64,000 bases of DNA from NCBI RefSeq assembly GCF_963678635.1, contig NC_087064.1:60212338-60276337 (forward strand), in the 5' to 3' direction. Under the pieces are notes generated by a model that was not told the origin of the DNA, ran no database searches, and worked only from the letters and a program-made list of their open reading frames with translations. This DNA comes from Symsagittifera roscoffensis. Taxonomy: Eukaryota; Xenacoelomorpha; Acoela; Convolutidae. The position numbers and the translations under genes were made by a program. Shown here piece by piece: positions 50,920 through 63,267 of this stretch (positions within the stretch are counted from its first letter, which is position 1; every line of letters starts with the position of its first letter).

Positions 50920-51475
50920 ATAAAAGTTACTTATACTTCACAGAAAGATTGACTATCGCACCCCCTTGCTCGTCGAGAAGTATTGTTCACTCAAACGGTG
51001 GGGGTCGCATTAGTGAACCACCACTGATTCTTTGTCGCCCTAAAACTAGCGGAACTCGGCGGCCTCCGGATATTCCTCCACAAGTGCCTTCAATCCAGAT
51101 CCATCCTTCAGTGCTCACTTTACCTCCATCTCAAGCCATGCCACATGCTTGTTGACTACGTCGTCTCGTGAGAACTGCCGTACTTTGACGAAGTTATCGA
51201 AGATGACTTTTGTTTGAGGGATTCAAGAAACATTTGAAGAGAGCACCGAAGAAACGGTGCGCCTTCGCACTTCTCTGTCCAGAGTTGGAAACCTTCACTC
51301 TAAAAGAAGTTTCTCTCTCAACTTGATCTCTAAACTGCTCCCAGAATTTCACTGTCATCGTTTGCACCTCATCCTTCAAGATCCATGTCTCCGTCCTTTG
51401 CAGAAAGCGTTCTTCTCCGTCATAGTCAGGGAAAACTCTAACTGAAGGAAGAGATCCGTACTAGATGTCAAAAAC
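50920..51475 (-). pseudogene. Coding-like core of the triplicated unit, copy 1
   Basis: On the minus strand an open frame from about 51465 reads VRVFPDYDGEERFLQRTETW and continues with a charged, helix-prone segment (VKFWEQFRDQVERE). It stops at 51194 in this copy (frameshifted relative to copy 3). A further open piece, TEGWIWIEGTCGGISGGRRV, lies at about 51090-50930. A TATA-like sequence sits at about 51512-51520 in the right position for this strand. No homologue recognised. Confidence 0.35.
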
Positions 51476-52785
51476 AGTTCTGGATGTGGCACATCCCCAG
51501 CCCTTCTATATAATACACTCTCGACGTACGTCGGCAGCCGACAATAAGTGGTCTTTTTTACGCAATTGTAAGAACGCCATAGGCGAGATGAAAATTCTGT
51601 TTGGTCGCTAAGAACAAAAGCAATCTTTGAACTAGTAGTCCTTTTCAGGAAAACTTCGAATAATCTAACTTTAATGTATGAGAAGATTGAATCAATGAAT
51701 TTTGTCCCAGCTAAATTGGTTTTGGTTTAATTTCAGTTTGCGATTGGAGGCTGGCTTTATTAGCTGATTATGTTGAGCAGCTAATTATCTTCTAGCAACG
51801 GTTTGAAAACTATAAATCGTGATTTCAACCGTTTGCAGCTTGATAGTTATCACAAGCACAAACTTGTAAGAAGAATGCAACTAAGAAGGTTATGTGTATG
51901 ATTGCATGCTAGCCCATGGACTTAAACGTTATGAATGATGAAGGCTGCGCACGCTGTAAAAAAAAGTGTTTTTTTTTCAACACGTTAAACTAGGACAGAA
52001 TTAAAGTTAAACCGAGCTAACATATAAACACCTACTTAAAAATAGAAGTAAAAAACAAGTCTATCTGTTTTGATTAATACAGCTTCAAATGAAGGATTCT
52101 TCTAAAGCTATTTCAAAACTTTTGATCTATGTGGTTGAATACAAAATTTCATGAAAAATTGCTTTTTGACGCAGTTGAACGAGATTTCGGATTTTGAAAA
52201 AACATGGTTTTTCGAACGATGAAAATGATTTTTAAAAGATTTGTTCTCAATGCAACAAAGACCTGAAGATCGAATTCATAAACAATTCTACTGAGTTTTC
52301 CATTAAAAGTTAAACGTGTTTTTGTTTATGTCTTCGATAAAGGTACTAAGTTTTGCCCATAACAAAGAAAATAAGAACAAAAAACTCCAATTTGTTGTAC
52401 ATAGTTTTTGAAATACTTTAACAATTTTATTTGACAAGCTATATTGCCAAGAAAAATGAACTACAAAAGAATTGGAAATGTAATCTTTATCATACGATGT
52501 AAGAGTCATCCAGACCAGGTTACTCAGTCCTCAAATTATTTCCAAAAATTTTACTTTTCGTACATTTTCAAGGGCGATTTCTTTTGTTTGATTCTCGCTT
52601 GCTACAACGTTTGACATGGTAGTACTTCTTATATGTATTCTTTGCTGTTTTCCTTAATCCATTCTGGAGAACCTAATAACAAAAATCAATTGAGTACAAA
52701 CTTAAAACTGATTATTTAGTTTTGTTTTTGAATATTCGGAATAGATATAAGGGTTTTTTGGATTTATTGGATGGTAAGGGAAGAT

Positions 52786-53335
52786 AAAAGTTATTTATAC
52801 TTCACAGAAAGATTGACTATCGCACCCCCTTGCTCGTCGGGAAGTATTGTCCACTCAAACGGTGGGGGTCGCATTAGTGAACCACCACTGAATCTTTGTC
52901 GCCTTAAAACTAGCGGAACTCGGCGGCCTCCGGATATTCCTCCACAAGTGCCTTCAATCCAGATCCATCCTTCAGTGCTCACTTTACCTCCATCTCAAGC
53001 CATGCCACATGCTTGTTGACTACGTCGTCTCGTGAGAACTGCCGTACTTTGACGAAGTTATCGAAGATGACTTTTTTTTGAGGGATTCAAGAAACATTTG
53101 AAGAGAGCACCGAAGAAACGGTGCGCCTTCGCACTTCTCTGTCCAGAGTTGGAAACCTTCACTCCTATAAGAAGTTTCTCTCTCAACTTGATCTCTAAAC
53201 TGCTCCCAGAATTTCACTGTCATCGTTTGCACCTCATCCTTCAAGATCCATGTCTCCGTCCTTTGCAGAAAGCGTTCTTCTCCGTCATAGTCAGGGAAAA
53301 CTCTAACTGAAGGAAGAGATCCGTACTAGATGTCA
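52786..53335 (-). pseudogene. Coding-like core of the triplicated unit, copy 2
   Basis: Same layout as copy 1. The frame 53244-53020 runs on further (ESLKKKSSSITSSK) because of an indel near 53080, and the distal piece 52982-52791 starts with an ATG. Unknown function. Confidence 0.35.
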
Positions 53336-54651
53336 AAAACAGTTCTGGATGTGGCACATCCCCAGCCCTTCTATATAATACACTCTCGACGTACGTCGGC
53401 AGCCGACAATAAGTGGTCGTTTTTACGCAATTGTAAGAACGCCGTAGGCGAGATGAAAATTCTGTTTGGTCGCTAAGACCAAAAGCAATCTTTGAACTAT
53501 TAGTCCTTTTCAGGAAAACTTCGAATAATCTAACTTTAATGTATGAGAAGATTGAATCAATGAATTTTGTCCCAGCTAAATTGGTTTTGGTTTAATTTCA
53601 GTTTGCGATTGGAGGCTGGCTTTATTAGCTGATTATGTTGAGTAGCTAATTATCTTCTAGCAACGGTTTGGAAACTATAAATCGTGATTTCAACCGTTTG
53701 CAGCTTGATAGTTATCACAAGCACAAACTTGTAAGAAGAATGCAACTAAGAAGGTTATGTGTATGATTGCATGCTAGCCCATGGACTTAAACGTTATGAA
53801 TGATGAAGGCTGCGCACGCTGTAAAAAAAAGTGTTTTTTTTTTCGACACGTTAAACTAGGACAGAATTAAAGTTAAACCGAGCTAACATATAAACACCTA
53901 CTTAAAAATAGAAGTAAAAAACAAGTCTATCTGTTTTGATTAATACAGCTTCAAATGAAGGATTCTTCTAAAGCTATTTCAAAACTTTTGATCTATGTGG
54001 TTGAATACAAAATTTCATGAAAAATTGCTTTTTGACGCAGTTGAACGAGATTTCAGATTTTGAAAAAACATGGTTTTTCGAACGATGAAAATGATTTTTA
54101 AAAGATTTGTTCTCAATGCAACAAAGACCTGAAGATCGAATTCATAAACAATGCTACTGAATTTTCCATTAAAAGTTAAACGTGTTTTTGTTTATGTCTT
54201 CGATAAAGGTACTAAGTTTTGCCCATAACAAAGAAAATAAGAACAAAAAACTCCAATTTGTTGTACATAGTTTTTGAAATACTTTAACAATTTTATTTGA
54301 CAAGCTATATTGCCAAGAAAAATGAACTACAAAAGAATTAGAAATGTAATCTTTATCATACGATGTAAGAGTCATCCAGACCAGGTTACTCAGTCCTCAA
54401 ATTATTTCAAAAAATTTTACTTTTCGTACATTTTCAAAGGCGATTTCTTTTGTTTGATTCTCGCTTGCTACAACGTTTGACATGGTAGTACTTCTTATAT
54501 GTATTCTTTGCTGTTTTCCTTAATCCATTCTGGAGAACCTAATAACAAAAATCAATTGAGTACAAACTTAAAACTGATTATTTTGTTTTGTTTTTGAATA
54601 TTCGGAATAGATATAAGGGTTTTTTGGATTTATTGGATGGTAAGGGAAGAT

Positions 54652-55200
54652 AAAAGTTATTTATACTTCACAGAAAGATTGACTATCGCACCCCTCTGCT
54701 CGTCGGGAAGTATTGTCCACTCAAACGGTGGGGGTCGCATTAGTGAACCACCACTGAATCTTTGTCGCCCTAAAACTAGCGGAACTCGGCGGCCTCCGGA
54801 TATTCCTCCACAAGTGCCTTCAATCCAGATCCATCCTTCAGTGCTCGCTTTACCTCCATCTCAAGCCATGCCATATGCTTGTTGAATACGTCGTCTCGTG
54901 AGTACTGCCGTTCTTTGACGAAGTTGAGGGACTTTTTTCTTGAGGGATTCAAGAAACGTCTGAAGAGAGCACTGAAGAAACGGTGCGCCTTCGCACTTCT
55001 CTATCAAGAGTTGGAAACCTTCACCCCTATAAGAAGTTTCTCTCTCAACTTGATCTCTAAACTGCTCCCAGAATTTCACTGTCATCGTTTCCACCTCATC
55101 CTTCCAGATCCATGTCTTCGTCCTTTTGCAGAAAGCGTTCTTCTACGTCATCGTCAGTGAAAACTCTAACTGAAGGAAGAGATCCGTAGTAGATTTCAAA
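54652..55200 (-). pseudogene. Coding-like core of the triplicated unit, copy 3
   Basis: The frame at 55094-54861 is the longest version (77 codons) and ends QQAYGMA before a TGA; the same frame then stays open through the distal piece. A TAG interrupts the upstream part that is open in copies 1 and 2. Probably a decayed gene or exon pair. Confidence 0.35.
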
Positions 55201-56199
55201 AACAGTTCTGGATGTGACAAATCCCCAGCCCTTCTATATAATACACTCTCGACGTACGTCGGCAGCCGAAATTAAGTGATATTTTTTACGCAATCGTAAA
55301 AACGCCGTAGGCGATTTGAAAAATCTGCTTGGTCGCTATGACCAAAAGCAATTTTTGAACTAGTAGTCCTTTTCAGGAAAACTTCGAATAATCTAACTTT
55401 AATGTATGAGAAGATTGAATCAATGAATTTTGTCCATGCTAAATTAGTTTTGGTTTAATTTCAGTTTGAGACTGGAGGCTGGCTTTATTAGCTGATTATA
55501 TTGAGCAGCTAATTATCTTCTAGCAACGGTTTGGAAACTATAAATCGTGAGGTCATTAGTTTGCAGATTGATAGTTATCACAAGCATAAACTTGTAAAAA
55601 GAATGCAACTAAGAAGGTTATATCGATGAGTGCATGCTAACCCATGGACTTAAACATTATGAATGATGAAGGCTGCGAACGCTGTAATAAAAAGTGTTTT
55701 TTTTTGACACGTTAAACTAGGACAGAATTAAAGTTAAACCGAGCTAACATATTAACTCCTACTTAAAAAGAGAAGTAAAAAACAAGTCTATCTGTTTTGA
55801 TTAATACAGCTACAAATGAAGGATTCTTCTAAAGCTATTTCAGAACTTTTAATCTATGTGGTTGAATACAAAATTTCATGAAAAATTGCTTTTTGACGCA
55901 GTTGAACGTGATTTCAGATTTTGAAAAAAACATGGTTTTTCGAACGATGAAAATGATTTTTAAAAGATTTGTTCTCAATGCAACAAAGACCTGAAGATCG
56001 AATTCATAAACATTGCTACTGAGTTTTCCATTAAAAGTTAAACGTGTTTTTGTTTATGTCTTCGATATAGGTACTAAGTTTTGCCCATAACAAAGAAAAT
56101 AAGCACAAAAAACTCCAATTTGTTGTAAATAGTTTATTTCATTTGACAAGCTATATTGCCAAGAAAAATGAACTACAAAAAAATTGGAAATCTAATCTT

Positions 56200-57060
56200 C
56201 ATCATAAGATGTAAGAGTCATCCAGACCAGGCTACTAAGTCCTCAGATTATTTCAAAAAATTTTACTTTTGTACATTTTCAATAAAAAAGACGTTTTTAT
56301 TGTAATTTAACTTCAAAATGTAGTCAAATTTCATCATCAGATGCGCGAGTCATCCATTGAACATAGATTATCACTTAATCTCAAAAATAGTTCTGGATTT
56401 ATGTATGAAGTTCAAAGTGTTTCGAGTTAAAAAACAAAATTGAATCTGTATCAGATCATGTATGTGTCATCCTGAACAAGCTACATCTTCAAATTATCTC
56501 GGAAATTAATGACTTTTTAAGATAGCTACGAAGCCAAAAATAGTTTACAAAAAAATAACCTTGGAACAATAGAGTGTATAAATCGTCCAGATCAAGCTCA
56601 ATCGTCATGCTATCTCAAAAACAATTGACATTTTGGACTTAATTAAGAAGACAATAACTGTTAAAAGTCAATAATTCACATCAAAAACTTTTAATCTTTA
56701 TCGTTTGGTAAATGAGTCATTCTGAGCAAGCTACATCTTCATGTTATCGGGAAAATGTTTATTTTGCTACTTAATTATGAAGACAAAAATTGTTTAGAAT
56801 CAAAAAACAACCTTTAAAACTTCCTAATCGTCCCAATAGAGTGTATGATTTATTCGGATCAAGCTATTTTGTCAAGCTATCTCGAGAATTATTGAATTTT
56901 GGGACTTAATTATGCTTACAAAAAATGTTTAAAGTCAATTGTTCACATCAAAAAAATGTTAATTTTTATCATAGGATGTATCAGTCATTCAAAAAAAGCA
57001 ACATCATTATGTTATCCGGAAACTATCGGCTTTTGAGAATTGATTATGAAGACAAAAAAA
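56200..57060. repeat. Degenerate tandem repeat, period about 115-134 bp
   Basis: The phrase g(a/t)gtcatcc...agc...tca..ttatc recurs at about 56215, 56349, 56464, 56581, 56714, 56847 and 56971. One related unit is also part of each 1.87-kb copy. Confidence 0.65.
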
Positions 57061-58054
57061 TTAACGGTTTGTGATTTGAGCGCGTAAGTTTGAATTTGAA
57101 CTAAATTTTCGAAATATATTCAAATTTCCCGCCTAATTGTACATGTTGAAATGCTATTGGTTGACGTAGCTTGATTAAAGTAAATTATTTAGGCAATTTT
57201 ACTAAAGATGATAAAATTCTGATACTAATGATGAAAAATGGCTGGATCAGAGTTACGTGATCACGGAATTGATTTCAAAAAAGTTTACTTAGAGTTGAGT
57301 TTCTCATTTCAAAATGTACATCACGAAGTACGGAAATCTTCGAACTTACAAATCTAATCTGAGCATGTCTTAATAGATGGCCTGGGCATGTGGTTTTACA
57401 TGTAATGTCTTAAAAAAATAATAATTTGTTTGAGCACGAATTTTTGATTTGAAAATGTCAAAAGAATTATTCAATTATAGATAGATTCAATGAGCCTAAT
57501 AATTGTTGTTTTTTATCAACTTTTAAAAAAGCTATGAGATTCACTAACTTGGTTACTGGATATCATGGAAGGTTTCAAAAAATTGGGTTCAAGTATACTG
57601 TCCGACTGAAATCAATAATCGAGGAAAGGACATCAAAGTTACATTATATTAACAAAGGTGGATTTGTTGTTTTAAGGAGTAATAAGAGTTATAGTGTTTT
57701 CCTGAAAAACTTTTACAGAAGTTCTGTCATTGTTTAAAATCCAAATTTCGTTAAATTACTTAAGGATTGTATTCAAGGGTTTTTGCTATAGATGTTCAAG
57801 ATACTACCAATTTTCAGAAGAAACATCCCATTTTCTTTTTAAAAAATTAAATATTAAACATGCTATTTTTTGGGCTTGAAGTGTTGATTTCTACAAAAAT
57901 TGCATTACAAGCTCAGCGCCCTGGCTGAAAAATGTAGTAGGTTGATGAGAGCAGCAAAATTGTAACAAAAAAGTAAAAAAAAATGGCATAAGATGAGGCT
58001 TTTTCAAAAAGTCATGTCTGTATCTTTTCAATAAACGGTCTGATCATAGTCGTG
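57061..58054. other. Unassigned DNA
   Basis: No gene recognised. The 67-codon frame at 57534-57737 has no recognisable similarity and weak coding character. Confidence 0.35.
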
Positions 58055-58786
58055 CAATATATCAAAATGCTTCTCTCAACCAATTAATTACGTTTGTACA
58101 TAAGTTTAAAGACTAAAGGACCTCAATTTTCATAGATTATTTATCACATTTTTACCGAGATTTGAAAAATTTAAATTCTTTTTTATTGATTACCTGTCCA
58201 GCAAGCGCTTACAAAATGGTTCATATTGCTCTTCTTTTCGTAGCAACATAATAAGTGAAATACTAAAAGTCAGAGAATTTTAATTGGGAAGCTAATTTTA
58301 CACAAAAAAACCAATTGAAAGCTATTAAAACTCACTCTGAGTTTCAAATTTAAATTAATACGCAAAGTCAAAAATGAAAATCCAATAATCTCAATCTCAA
58401 TTTCAAAAATAAATAAGATTCAAAAACTCCTGCGTTTTTTTGCAACTTTTTAGCTTTCGTTTTTTCTTTGGTGCTAAAAATAGAGAAGAAGAGAAGGGGT
58501 CGAGTTTTCCATGTGGTTACTCACTGTTGCTACAGTGGTACAGGGGTGCGCGTTTGAGTTGAGCAACCTGATTCATCAAGCCATGGTGACACTGCAGGAG
58601 AAGATTCAGCTTGGCTTGCGGGGTAACTAATAATAGTGACTCAATCTTCTCCATTCCCCATAAACGGCCAAAAAATTCAATTTAATTTAAGTATTGTAAT
58701 TGATTTTCATACATAGGAGTAACAACACAATTGTATCTAACAAAAAAAATTCCGAACTTAATAAAGTTGAAATATCAATCTAAACA
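58055..58786. repeat. Direct repeat, copy 1 (second copy 63268-64000)
   Basis: The two copies are about 99 percent alike over at least 732 bp and 5.2 kb apart. The second runs off the window edge, so the true length is unknown. Confidence 0.9.
58505..58655 (+). ncRNA. Candidate structured RNA: GC-rich core of the direct repeat, copy 1
   Basis: In an otherwise AT-rich repeat this core is GC-rich and folds: CACTGT / ACAGTG around a TGCT loop (58522-58537), and GGAGAAGATT (58597-58606) with AATCTTCTCC (58643-58652), a perfect 10-bp stem enclosing 36 nt. No known RNA family recognised. No Sm site or pol III boxes were identified with certainty. Confidence 0.3.
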
Positions 58787-61085
58787 GTAAGAGGTTCGTC
58801 ACGATCTGTCTACTTCTCGGATTCAGATAACTCAAATATTTGATTTTGATTTCTTTGTCTTCCTTTGTCATCTTTAAGGAAAGTTTACTGAATAATCGTA
58901 AAAAAAACTTTTGGGTGTCATGATGTGATTTGTACAAGTCCACTCATAAGAAGTGTTACTTTTTTCTTCATTAATTATTGCAACAAAATTATCATGAAAA
59001 GTTTCATAAAAAATTGTTTTTTCGTGGTTAAAAATACCGGCAATAACATAGCAAGGCATTTTGAAAGATTTTTTAGAAGAAAATAACAAACGTAACGCGA
59101 AAAAAAAAAGAAAAAAAATGAATTGGTGAAAATCAAAAAAAAGATTAACACAGGGACTACAAGGTTATCCTATGTAGTTTCTTATCAATTTCCAAGTGAA
59201 GGCGGGTAAATTTTTTGTGTTGCATTGCACGGTATTCTATGTACATCTATATTGCTTTCAAACTAATTGCCAGTTTCAAACACTACCCTTAATTAATGTG
59301 ACCTTTGACGCCCCTTAAAAATTTTATTAGTTGTAAATTCCCAAAACAATAATTCTGTTGAACCAAATTGCAATCGAAAACGGTTGCGATATTGAGTACA
59401 TGTGTGTTTGTGTTAAAGTAGTTAGGATGCAACAATTTCTTTTGCAAACCTAAACAACCCTAAAAAACCATTTCATACCATTCATTTTTGAAATCTATTT
59501 ATTTTGAATTTTTACTACACTTAATGATACAAAAACAAACGACAGCAACTGCAGATAAAGAATTTGGCGATTGCCATTTCGATATTTCGGAAAACAGTAA
59601 AAAAATTAGTACGTGCTACATTGAAAACGTTTGACCAAACTGAAACACATAAATATTCTTGAAAGTTTTCAAGAAAGGAACTGAAAACAGTGAATTCGAA
59701 AGTGTACAAAGACTTTGCTTATCCAGCAAATAAATTTCAAAATTACTAAAAATTACTACTAAGTCTTACTGTAAACTTGCCAGGAAATCTCAACTTTCTT
59801 CAAAAACAAACGATGTCAAACACGACTCGAGTTAAAATTTCTTCACAAAATGGCAGAAACTTGTTCGAAGTTTTGTTACCTGATTATATCAAAAAAATTC
59901 CAACCAAATTTTAAATTTATTATTAAGGAAAAAAGTCCCAAATGATCTACCTTCAAAAATTATGTGTTAGGAAGCCACTTCAAATCTGAGTTTTGCCCTT
60001 GTACAGTTGACAATAAAAAAAACACTTATCTTTTATTGATTCAGGTAGAGTCAGAGGAACAGTTAAACCAATTTTTTCTTCCCAAAAAAGTTTCGGTGTA
60101 CCTTGCATTTTGACTTGCTTCAAATATTCAAATTCTAAAGAGGTTAAAGGGAGCGGTGATTTAATTGACAAGCTTAAGCTAGCTCTCACTTATTCATCAC
60201 AACTTGTTGCCACTGATCTCCGTTTCTTAGATTTCACCGCAATCAAGACACAATACCGAATGTATTGCTACTTTCTGCAGCATCATCTAACAAACAATCT
60301 TCAACAAGTCAAATCGCCAGTGAAAAATCTCCTGCTGTTGGGGACAGAATCAAATTGATAAAAACAATTACACCTGCCTGCTCCATCATCGACGTCAATT
60401 AAATCCGCCAGAGTTTCGGTGACCGTTTCAAAGAAACACATAGAAAACAGACACGTTCAAGCAGATGAGAAGAATACAAAAAAAATGGGAAGATTCAAAA
60501 GTTTAATTAATGCATCCCATTCTGCCGCTTTTTCTAAAAAATATGAACATTTCAACAAGTGGTCATAAAAAACTTGATGTAGATAATGAAGATTACTTAG
60601 TGAACTTTATTGTTGAAGAGAAAGCTAAATTTTAATTAATACTTTTCAATTTTTTCTTTTTTGTTATGCCAAGTTCGGTACACATAATTTCAACTCTCGA
60701 TTTGAAACTTTTTCATTAAGTTTTTAACGATATAAAAACTCTGTATCCAGATAATTCAGTCAGATTTCAGCATTTTTCAGCCACTTGTTTGTATTTGGAA
60801 AACGATATTAATTGGGATTTGTTTTGAAAAACAGATCTTATGGTGGTTTAATTGGAAGAGACAGTTCGTCGCTCGAAAATCACTTAAAACAGTTCTAGTT
60901 TCTTAGATTACACGCTATATTGCATGAAGCAACAGGATATTTGCAAGAGAAAATAACACCGGACCTTAGTACACATATGTTTTGCCTTGTCCAATAAAAA
61001 GTCATTATCTAGTCCACATGCCAAGTTTTGCGTTTTGTTTATTTCTTAAAGCGTCCACACCAAAGTTGTTTCATTTGTTGGAATC
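58787..61085. other. Unassigned DNA, perhaps further decayed parts of the Polinton-like block
   Basis: Short open pieces occur on both strands (59089-58874 minus; 60110-60358 plus, followed by an open LPAPSSTSIKSARVSV segment), but none could be assigned. Confidence 0.3.
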
Positions 61086-61427
61086 TTGAGTGAAAATCAG
61101 GTTAAACCAAAAAACGTAAGAAACAAAAACTGTTTTTTAACCGTCCCATCATTTTTGATATTGAAGGATGCGGCTAGAAACCTTTCATTCTATAAAAATT
61201 TTCGGTTTGAACTGAAAGAAAAAAAATGTTTGAAATTTTGTAATTCTCATTCTCTTCCGACTGTAGAAGTTGTCTTTTTCACACAAGTCTGTTTTGTTTT
61301 CATTTTGCTATCTTTATCTATTTCAAAATTATCTTTTTATAACCCAAGTTGTGACGAGACGGCCATTTGGCTTTCATTACCGTTCAGTACAGAGAGTTAT
61401 ATGATACCAAAACCCAAGTTCTATTAA
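61086..61427 (+). other. Open frame of 113 codons, unassigned
   Basis: It lies just before the ATPase remnant. It has a hydrophobic stretch at about residues 66-83 (VVFFTQVCFVFILLSLSI). No similarity recognised; it may include out-of-frame parts of the ATPase. Confidence 0.25.
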
Positions 61428-61443
61428 TGAATAAGATTAAAAC

Positions 61444-61960
61444 ATGAAAAAAATTTTAAATCTTCACGATCGACCCAAACATCGTTTCTTTGTTTCTCAA
61501 CACAAACTTGACATTGAATTTATACAATTATCTAGCTTTGAAGAGGTTAATAACCTACGGGATTGCTTGGCTGTTTTTGATGACACCTGCAAAGAAATTT
61601 TTAAGGAAAAAGGTTTTGTTAAATTAATTACAGCAGGTAGACATAAAAACGTTCATGTTATATATGTCAAGCATAATTTATTTCAATAAAGTAAACAATC
61701 ACGGACAATAGACTTGAATACAACTCATTTGATTTTGTTCAAATCAACTCGAGACATTCAATGAATTGATTATTTTGGCAGACAATTGAATAAAGCTAAA
61801 TTTCTCCTTATTGCGTATCAGTTGGCAACGATAGAAGGTTTTGGCCAGTTGTTGATAGGTTCAGATCCCAAAACTTCAGAATATCTTTGTTTTTCGTCAA
61901 ACATAATTTCACCGTCCCAAACATTTTCTACTTACCATCCTCAAAAGCAGTCATTACGTC
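61444..61960 (+). pseudogene. FtsK/HerA-like packaging ATPase remnant of Polinton/adintovirus type
   Basis: In one frame: DIEFIQLSSFEEVNNL, then LAVFDDTCKEIF (Walker B-like hydrophobic-DD), ITAGRHKNVHVIYVKHNLFQ (sensor-like GRH...VIYVxHNLF), TAA, RTIDLNTTHLILFKSTRDIQ, TGA, DYFGRQ, then the open frame 61786-62238 starting LNKAKFLLIAYQLAT. The order FDD / GRH / HNLF / LNTTH..LFKS.RD matches the DNA-packaging ATPases of Polintons and adintoviruses. Two in-frame stops and a missing Walker A region upstream show it is broken. Whether this is an integrated virus or a transposon cannot be told. Confidence 0.6.
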
Positions 61961-62238
61961 TCCTGAAATTGAAGGAGAAAGAATTTTTTAGAATGAAGCA
62001 AATGCTCAATAGTCAGCATTGTGGATCAATTTTGACAACAGCTGCCTCAAATTTTATTAGATTTCTTTGCTATTATTTTATGAAAATTTTTCCTGGGCTT
62101 GTTCCAGGTAACAAAAACATTATCCAGAGTAAGAAAGTACCTTTTGAGAAAATTGTTGACCCTAAGCAAACTTTGGCAAACAAGATTTCACTGGTTAAAT
62201 CAATCGGAAAATTGTGTTACTTTTATTTGAAAAACTAG
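61961..62238 (+). pseudogene. C-terminal part of the ATPase frame or a fused following gene
   Basis: The frame continues openly to 62238 (ending GKLCYFYLKN), with FPGLVPGNKNIIQSKK in the middle. It could be a second gene of the same element joined by decay. Not recognised. Confidence 0.3.
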
Positions 62239-62244
62239 AACACT

Positions 62245-62600
62245 AAGCATGTATGCTGAAGAATTTATTCTCATTCCTCGCAAAACTTATGAATCAGATG
62301 AAAAAAATGTACCACAACCTCAAGTCCTTTGTAATCCATCAATTTATGACAAATCGTCACAGCTCAATTAGGTACAGCGGTTTCGAGAACAAATTGCCAG
62401 CCGCGACCATTCACCGCTTTTAAACCCAACAATTACTATTCCTTTAACCCCTAATGATGTCGTGTCAAGCCCTCGAAAAAGACCTTTATCTGCACTTACT
62501 AATTTCAGAAGAGATTGTGACGATGAAGCAGAAAAAATGATGAATCAGATAATTCTCTGCAGCAAGCAAATTCAAATCTAAAAGAAAAAGAAGATGAAAC
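62245..62600 (+). pseudogene. Open pieces of a further gene in the Polinton-like block
   Basis: Starting at an ATG near 62250 the frame reads AEEFILIPRKTYESDEK, then a stop near 62369, and continues VQRFREQIASRDHS and SSPRKRPLSALTNFRRD. The composition is protein-like with isolated stops. The family is unknown; it could be a capsid-associated protein of the same element. Confidence 0.35.
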
Positions 62601-62639
62601 AACTAATGAAAAGGTTAGGGATTGAGTTCACGACCTATT

Positions 62640-63240
62640 GGAAGCTAACAAAGTGGAAAAAGCAAACAATTGTTCAGAGCTGAACACTTGAATTTAGACG
62701 TTGACGGATATGTTTTAATTCAAGGAAAACTGATACACGGTAAAATTCAATAATTTTTGTATGACACTAAGCAAAACACAAAGAAAATTGAGAGTTTGTG
62801 TTATCCACAAAATTTGAAAGAACTGAATTATGATTCCAGTTTAGAGTCCAACACTTAATCCAAACAGATTTTCCGCTCGCTTAAGAGCGAAGCAATTCAG
62901 CCCTCAACTTCTTCCTTTGTCGCAGACAGTCTGACAACTGAGGATCCGAAAAGACCAAAACCCTCCTTATCGAAGATTCGATCGACAACCCTCAAACCCA
63001 GAATCAGGCAATCCGATACAAAAAAAACCAAAAAAAAAGAATTTCTTCCCACTAAAGACGACGACGACGATAAAAACAACGAAAGCAGTAAATAATCGTT
63101 TGCGACGTCAGAAAAGAATGGAAATCCTACTATCAGAGAAGAAACGAAAGTCAAATTACTGTACTCGAAAGGTCCAGTTGCATTTGGTACCGTAAGAAGT
63201 TTTAAAAATGCTGGTCAACTCTCACCAAAAAAAGTTTAAA
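62640..63240 (+). pseudogene. Lys/Pro-rich protein remnant, last gene of the Polinton-like block
   Basis: Near-continuous frame with isolated stops: LNLDVDGYVLIQGKLIHGKI, YDTKQNTKKIESL, a basic Ser/Pro/Lys region, then YSKGPVAFGTVRSFKNAGQL, which resembles the segment found at the start of Polinton/retroviral-like integrases. The homology ends at about 63260, where the direct repeat begins. Confidence 0.35.
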
Positions 63241-63267
63241 ACTATCTGCGATCTCAATCATCGCATA

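Larger units (their letters stand above)
50708..56284. repeat. Tandem triplication of a 1.87-kb unit
   Basis: Three head-to-tail copies start near 50708, 52572 and 54438 (cgattt landmark at 50711, 52575 and 54441, spacings 1864 and 1866). The first two are nearly identical; the third is somewhat more diverged. Every copy contains the same relatively GC-rich core of about 550 bp and a TATATAATAC sequence next to it. Confidence 0.92.
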
